A stretch of DNA of 8,897 nucleotides from Campylobacteraceae bacterium. Its GTDB lineage: Bacteria; Campylobacterota; Campylobacteria; Campylobacterales; Sulfurovaceae. Shown here one piece after another: positions 5,743 to 8,897 of this stretch; the stretch's first letter is position 1; each line of letters starts with the position of its first letter. The position numbers were made by a program, and so were the translations under genes. The notes beneath the pieces are model-generated. The model was not told the origin of the DNA. It searched no databases and saw only the letters and a program-made list of their open reading frames with translations. Location of the stretch: the NCBI GenBank assembly GCA_026986355.1, contig JALSOO010000177.1, forward strand, positions 1 through 8,897, written 5' to 3'.

Positions 5743-5955
5743 TTAAGCAACAGACTTAAGATTGTGTATCTCTCTCTTTAACTTATTTATCTCTTTGGTA
5801 TAATTGGCTAAATCCTCTTGAATCTCTCCAATATCCCACTCTTCTGTGGCTAACTGCAACTCATCATGCTTGATACGATATTGAACTAAAATCTCTTCAA
5901 TTTTTTTATTTATATTTGCTATTTTATCTTTATTATCTACAATAGTATTATTCAT
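5743..5955 (-). CDS. Small coiled-coil protein of unknown function
   Basis: 70 residues with no recognised family. Heptad-like spacing of Ile/Leu in two stretches (IANINKKIEEILVQYRIKH, and ANYTKEINKLKREIHNLK near the end), separated by an acidic EEWDIGEIQED segment, suggests a helical hairpin or dimeric coiled coil. There is no signal peptide or membrane segment. A good AAAGGA ribosome site lies 6 bases before the ATG, and the gene sits 10 bases after the dapE stop and 11 before the kinase start, so it is a real operon member rather than chance. A role as a kinase accessory or adaptor is possible from position only. The FlgN/SlyX-like appearance is generic to short coiled coils and is not used for naming. 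Confidence 0.6.
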   Translation of the reverse strand: MNNTIVDNKDKIANINKKIEEILVQYRIKHDELQLATEEWDIGEIQEDLANYTKEINKLKREIHNLKSVA

Positions 5956-5965
5956 AGTATATCCT

Positions 5966-7075
5966 TTAGAATGTTTTTATCATAGTAGCAAAAATTTTAT
6001 AAAGGTTCTCTACTTCTTGGATAGAAGTTCTCTCATTTAAGCCATGAATGCGGTCATTAATCACACCAAACTCTACAACTTCTATACCATAAGGAGCGAT
6101 ATGTCTACCATCACTTGTACCTCCTGCTGTTGATAGTTTTGTCTCTACTCCAGTTACTTCCAATATAGCTTTTTTTAACTCTTTAACTATAAAAGAGTCA
6201 CGATTAGTAATAAATGGATAAGAGCCTTGCTGAAGTTCTAAATCGTACTCTAAATCTTGAAACTTCTCTTCTATAAATTTTCGTAGGCTCTCTTGTGATG
6301 TCTTGGTAGAGTTTCGGACATTAAACATCATCTTCAATGAGTTTGGAGTTACATTAGTTACCTCCATTCCTGCACGAATATCAGTAATAACCAATTTACT
6401 AGGAGCAAAATTTTCATCTCCATTATCTAAATCATATCCTGCAATTTGTGGCAATATAGACGAGATATTATGAATAGGATTGATAGCTTTTTCGGGATAT
6501 GCTGCATGTCCCTGCTTTCCTTTGAGAGTTAAAAATCCATTAATCGAACCTCTTCGTCCTATTTTGATAGCATCTCCCATTTTCTCTTCACATGTAGGTT
6601 CTGCGATAATACAGTAATCAGGGAGTAGATTTATCTCTTTGAGATGTTTCAATACTATCTGTGTTCCATACGTTCCATCTCCCTCTTCATCCGAGGTCAA
6701 AAGTAGAGATAAACGACCATTAAAATCACTATCCATATCACGAACAGCTTGAACAAAACTAGCTACACCCGATTTCATATCTTGAGTTCCTCTAGCATAG
6801 ATATATCCATCTTTTATCATCGGAACAAAAGGGTTACTATCCCAACCATCTCCAGCAGGAACAACATCGACATGACCTGCAAAACAGAGATGTTTACCCT
6901 CTCCAAACTTTTTTGTTAAAAATAGATTTTTAACCCCACCCTCATTTATCCATGTTGACTCAAAATCTGATAAATAGCTCTCTATATAACTAAGTAACCC
7001 ACCATCATTAGGGGTAACAGACTCTACACTTAAGATTTTTAAAAAAAAATCTATAACATTTAATCGTTTTTCCAT
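5966..7075 (-). CDS. dapE: Succinyl-diaminopimelate desuccinylase
   Basis: A 369-residue M20-family dizinc amidohydrolase. It removes succinate from N-succinyl-L,L-diaminopimelate, a late step in making lysine and the meso-diaminopimelate used in peptidoglycan. Motifs and residues line up with Haemophilus DapE: GHVDVVP (metal His68, Asp70), ARGTQDMKSG (bridging Asp99), SDEEGDGTYGT (base Glu130, metal Glu131), AEPT (metal Glu159), GRRGS (174-177), GGTSDGRH (318-325) and RIHGLNE (metal His344). The 160-290 region is the lid/dimerisation domain. Length is normal and every metal ligand is present. The ribosome site AAGG is rather far (10 bases) from the ATG. It heads a dapE-coiled coil-kinase gene run and lies 22 bases after the stop of the HTH gene, so it may also receive readthrough from that promoter. 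Confidence 0.95.
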   Translation of the reverse strand: MEKRLNVIDFFLKILSVESVTPNDGGLLSYIESYLSDFESTWINEGGVKNLFLTKKFGEGKHLCFAGHVDVVPAGDGWDSNPFVPMIKDGYIYARGTQDMKSGVASFVQAVRDMDSDFNGRLSLLLTSDEEGDGTYGTQIVLKHLKEINLLPDYCIIAEPTCEEKMGDAIKIGRRGSINGFLTLKGKQGHAAYPEKAINPIHNISSILPQIAGYDLDNGDENFAPSKLVITDIRAGMEVTNVTPNSLKMMFNVRNSTKTSQESLRKFIEEKFQDLEYDLELQQGSYPFITNRDSFIVKELKKAILEVTGVETKLSTAGGTSDGRHIAPYGIEVVEFGVINDRIHGLNERTSIQEVENLYKIFATMIKTF

Positions 7076-7097
7076 AAAATATATGCCTTATTATTTT

Positions 7098-7123
7098 TTA
7101 GTTTAAGAAACTCTCTAAACTAA
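7098..7123. repeat. Perfect 8-bp inverted repeat at the HTH gene stop
   Basis: TTAGTTTA (7098-7105) pairs with TAAACTAA (7116-7123) around 10 bases, and the outer end is the HTH gene stop codon. On the minus strand the hairpin is followed by an A-run, not a T-run, so it is not a normal intrinsic terminator. It could weaken readthrough into dapE or stabilise the 3' end of the HTH message. Confidence 0.35.
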
Positions 7124-7316
7124 TAGAATCCAATTCTAAACTATCGCAAACTTCCAATAAAAAAATAAAAGAGAAAGTACCTCTATTTATTTTACTTCTA
7201 ATAGTATTCTCACTATATATATAATCTTTTTTAAACATTAAGTTAGATAACTCTTTATATGTTATTTTTTTATCTTTTAATATTTTTTTTACGATTTGCT
7301 TTGCTTTATGATTCAT
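7098..7316 (-). CDS. DUF6471-like small helix-turn-helix protein, candidate restriction-modification regulator
   Basis: 72 residues. The pattern KITYKELSNLMF, then ENTIRSKINRGTFSFIFLLEVCDSLEL, matches the DUF6471 type of small HTH domain (a first helix with TYxEL, a conserved RxKIxRGxFSxxFLL block and a final helix). Members are presumed DNA-binding proteins. It diverges from a cytosine methyltransferase across 49 bases, the arrangement expected of a restriction-modification controller. No Shine-Dalgarno sequence precedes the ATG, and a perfect extended -10 (7323-7331, minus strand) predicts transcription starting on the A of the ATG at 7316, so the message is probably leaderless. No other in-frame ATG lies near, which supports this start. 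It is not an ordinary XRE-type C protein. The regulatory role is inferred from context. Confidence 0.65.
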   Translation of the reverse strand: MNHKAKQIVKKILKDKKITYKELSNLMFKKDYIYSENTIRSKINRGTFSFIFLLEVCDSLELDSISLESFLN

Positions 7317-7320
7317 AAAT

Positions 7321-7348
7321 TAATTATAACATATTTAAAGGATAATTA
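7321..7348. promoter_or_regulatory. Possible operator: inverted repeat between the divergent HTH and methyltransferase genes
   Basis: TAATTAT (7321-7327) and ATAATTA (7342-7348) are inverted 7-base arms whose centres are 21 bases apart, two helical turns. That would suit a dimeric small HTH protein. The left arm overlaps the -10 of the HTH gene, and the right arm lies between the -35 region of the HTH promoter and the -10 of the methyltransferase promoter. The arms are pure A/T, so chance cannot be excluded. Confidence 0.35.
7323..7331 (-). promoter_or_regulatory. Extended -10 promoter (TGTTATAAT) giving a leaderless HTH message
   Basis: The minus strand reads TGTTATAAT, a perfect extended -10. 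The normal 7-base step from the hexamer falls on 7316, the first base of the HTH ATG. Its -35 region (about 7346-7351) overlaps the -10 of the opposing methyltransferase promoter. Confidence 0.6.
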
Positions 7349-7350
7349 GG

Positions 7351-7356
7351 TATAAT
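7351..7356 (+). promoter_or_regulatory. -10 promoter element (TATAAT) for the methyltransferase gene
   Basis: A consensus TATAAT. Transcription should start near 7363, giving a 21-base leader to the ATG at 7384 with AAGGA (7373-7377) in between. This position is one reason to prefer 7384 over the ATG at 7366, which would sit only about 3 bases into the message. Its -35 region overlaps the opposing -10. Confidence 0.6.
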
Positions 7357-7383
7357 GCTGCATATATGACACAAGGACGAAGT

Positions 7384-8409
7384 ATGAGTTTTAAAATTTT
7401 TTCTACATTTACAGGTGCAGGTGGTTTAGATATTGGATTTCATGGAGATTTTAATTTTTTAAATACTTATTATCCTAAGTTGAATTTTAAAACAGTAAAA
7501 GCACTAGAATTAAATAAACAAGCTTGTGAGACTTTAAAAAAAGACAATAAATATTTTAAAGATACTGATGTAATTGAGGGAGATATAACAAAAATAGACC
7601 CTAATGATTTTAAAGATGAAAATTATGATGTTTTACTCGGTGGGTTTCCTTGTGTTACATTTTCTGTTGTTGGGAAACAAGTCGGTTTAAAAGATGATAT
7701 AAATGGAAAATTATATGAAAGTTTTGTTGGATTTGTTGAAGCATTACAACCAAAAATGTTTTTGGCTGAAAATGTAAAAGGAATTTTATCGGCAAATAAA
7801 GGTGAAGCTATTAAAATAATCACTAAACGATTTGAAGATACAGGATATAAACTAAAAGTACAGTTAGTAAATTTTGCTGATTATGGTGTACCACAACTTA
7901 GACAAAGAGTGTTATTTATAGGAATACGAAAAGATATAAACGATGAGTTCAATATTCCAGAACCAACACATATAGATAATCATATAAGCGTTGAAGAAGC
8001 TTTTAAAAAAATAGATAAAAAATGTCCAAATAATAATTTAATGAAACAGTTAGCTACTACAACTGCTAAGCTAGAAGCTATTCCAGAGGGTGGAAATTTT
8101 AGAGATTTGCCCCCTCATCTAGCCATTAAAGGACTTATGAGTAATATCTATAGAAAGTTAGATAGAAAAAAACCTGCCTATACGGTTTTAGCCAGTGGTG
8201 GAGGTGGAACTTGGACTTATCATTATGAAGAACCAAGAGCATTAACCAACAGAGAAAGAGCAAGACTTCAAACATTCCCTGATGATTTAAAATTTATTGG
8301 TAGCAATACAGAAGTCAGAAGACAAATAGGTAATGCTGTTCCTGCTGTTGGGGTATATCCATTTGCTAAAGAGATTGAGAGGATTTTATTTGATTATAAT
8401 TTAGAATAA
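7384..8409 (+). CDS. DNA (cytosine-5) methyltransferase of a type II restriction-modification system
   Basis: 341 residues from the chosen start. It transfers methyl from S-adenosylmethionine to cytosine C5 in a short target. C5-MTase motifs appear in order: I FSTFTGAGGLDIGF (6-19), IV GGFPCVTFS with nucleophile Cys90, VI AENVKG (128-133), VIII QLRQRVLFIG (171-180), IX RERARLQTFPD (289-299) and X QIGNAVP (314-320). The target-recognition region is about 190-285 and includes LASGGGGTWTYHYEEPR. The usual Gln after the catalytic Cys is Val here, a tolerated variant. The target sequence cannot be read from this. AAGGA at 7373-7377, 6 bases from the ATG at 7384, favours this start; an in-frame ATG at 7366 would add six residues but has no ribosome site. 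The gene ends 16 bases inside the convergent, likely cognate, endonuclease gene and diverges from a small HTH gene. Confidence 0.93.
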   Translation: MSFKIFSTFTGAGGLDIGFHGDFNFLNTYYPKLNFKTVKALELNKQACETLKKDNKYFKDTDVIEGDITKIDPNDFKDENYDVLLGGFPCVTFSVVGKQVGLKDDINGKLYESFVGFVEALQPKMFLAENVKGILSANKGEAIKIITKRFEDTGYKLKVQLVNFADYGVPQLRQRVLFIGIRKDINDEFNIPEPTHIDNHISVEEAFKKIDKKCPNNNLMKQLATTTAKLEAIPEGGNFRDLPPHLAIKGLMSNIYRKLDRKKPAYTVLASGGGGTWTYHYEEPRALTNRERARLQTFPDDLKFIGSNTEVRRQIGNAVPAVGVYPFAKEIERILFDYNLE

Positions 8410-8897
8410 TCTAAAAAATTAGTTACTTTATTTTTCATATATTCATCAAACTTATCTTTATCTTGAACAAGCTGATAAATATCCTCTTTGCTTGGTGTTT
8501 CAGTTGGTATAGCAATTAAAAATCCATCATCTAATAAATTTTTAGGTTTTAATCTTAATTCTAATCTTTTTTTAGCTTTGTAAATTTTAGAATTTCCATA
8601 CTTAGCATCAATTACACCATTTAAAAAAATTGATTGTTTAATCTCACTATTTTCATCTCTTTGAGTTATTGTCTCTGTATTGATATTATCAATATCCACT
8701 TCAAACGCACAAATATAACTCTCTTTTTTGCTACCTCTTAAAAAGAAGAAAAAATAAACACTATCTATATTTTTATCGGTTTTAACATTTACTAATTTTT
8801 CTTTCCAAATAGAAGTCCAACCATCAATGATGTCTTGATATTGCTCTTGTTTAAACATAGCATCTAAATTTATTCCTGTTCCTCCAAATTTTTGAGC
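8394..8897 (-). CDS. Probable cognate type II restriction endonuclease, C-terminal part (partial)
   Basis: The frame is open to the right edge: 13 codons (AQKFGGTGINLDA) precede the first in-window Met, and that Met (8856-8858) has no ribosome site, so the gene starts beyond the window and at least 167 residues are seen. I do not recognise the family. Visible are a GGTGINLD-x-MF block near the left end, a hydrophobic strand SVYFFFFLRG, an acidic strand ICAFEVDIDNI, and a basic stretch NSKIYKAKKRLELRLKPK followed by GFLIAIPTE. Beta strands with acidic and Lys residues (FEVDID, LELRLK) could belong to a PD-(D/E)XK-like core, but I cannot assign catalytic residues. The endonuclease call rests on position, convergent with and overlapping an orphan-looking C5 methyltransferase by 16 bases. 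A second methyltransferase-linked protein or an unrelated gene remains possible. Confidence 0.5.
   Translation of the reverse strand, partial: AQKFGGTGINLDAMFKQEQYQDIIDGWTSIWKEKLVNVKTDKNIDSVYFFFFLRGSKKESYICAFEVDIDNINTETITQRDENSEIKQSIFLNGVIDAKYGNSKIYKAKKRLELRLKPKNLLDDGFLIAIPTETPSKEDIYQLVQDKDKFDEYMKNKVTNFLDYSKL

Noticed and set aside
7366..7383. Upstream ATG extending the methyltransferase by six codons
   Set aside because: No ribosome site, and only about 3 bases from the predicted transcript start, whereas the ATG at 7384 has AAGGA at ideal spacing and begins right before motif I. A leaderless use of 7366 cannot be fully excluded.
8400..8415. Small hairpin TTTAGA-ATAA-TCTAAA at the methyltransferase/endonuclease junction as a terminator
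   Set aside because: Only six mostly A/T pairs and no T-run on either side. Such repeats are common by chance at this base composition.
1..8897. CRISPR arrays, insertion sequences, tRNA or rRNA genes, long direct repeats
   Set aside because: No regularly spaced repeats, transposase motifs, cloverleaf-like conserved segments or rRNA-like stretches were seen when reading both strands.

Overview
The window is AT-rich, densely packed bacterial DNA with Shine-Dalgarno sites of the AAGGA type. The protein set (a CetB/Aer-like stand-alone PAS protein, NhaC-type antiporter, DapE, small orphan sensor kinase) fits a Campylobacterota genome of the Sulfurimonas/Sulfurovum/Arcobacter kind. That placement is inferred from protein style and composition, not proven.

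Layout, left to right. (1) Positions 1-80 hold the first 26 codons of a minus-strand gene resembling the AAA-ATPase-like/PD-(D/E)XK (DUF1703) family. (2) A NhaC-family antiporter (minus) and a YkuD-type L,D-transpeptidase lipoprotein (plus) diverge from a 38-bp gap. (3) A strong hairpin separates the lipoprotein from a minus-strand Roadblock/LC7-like gene. (4) Across a 128-bp regulatory gap lies a tight plus-strand operon: an Aer/CetB-like PAS protein, a second Roadblock paralogue, and a leucine-rich-repeat protein whose remainder looks like a Roc-COR (Roco) protein with no P-loop and a cut-short COR. (5) The minus-strand run dapE, a 70-aa coiled-coil gene and a two-TM histidine kinase converges on, and overlaps, the LRR gene. 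(6) A type II restriction-modification locus closes the window: a small DUF6471-like helix-turn-helix gene (minus), a divergent C5-cytosine methyltransferase (plus), and a convergent, partial, probable restriction endonuclease (minus) that runs off the right edge.

Two groups stand out. The first is the 2319-4725 module, in which a redox/energy-type PAS sensor sits with two Roadblock proteins and a pseudo-GTPase Roco-like protein. Roadblock proteins are known partners of Ras-like and Mgl-type GTPases, so this looks like a small signalling or polarity device whose GTPase-like partner cannot bind nucleotide through a P-loop. I know of no described system with this composition. The second is the restriction-modification regulatory region (7317-7383). 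There two opposed TATAAT promoters appear to overlap, and the regulator gene appears leaderless, as reported for several restriction-modification controller (C) genes, although the regulator belongs to a different small HTH family.

No tRNA, rRNA, CRISPR array or insertion sequence was seen. No gene-free stretch exceeds 130 bases.
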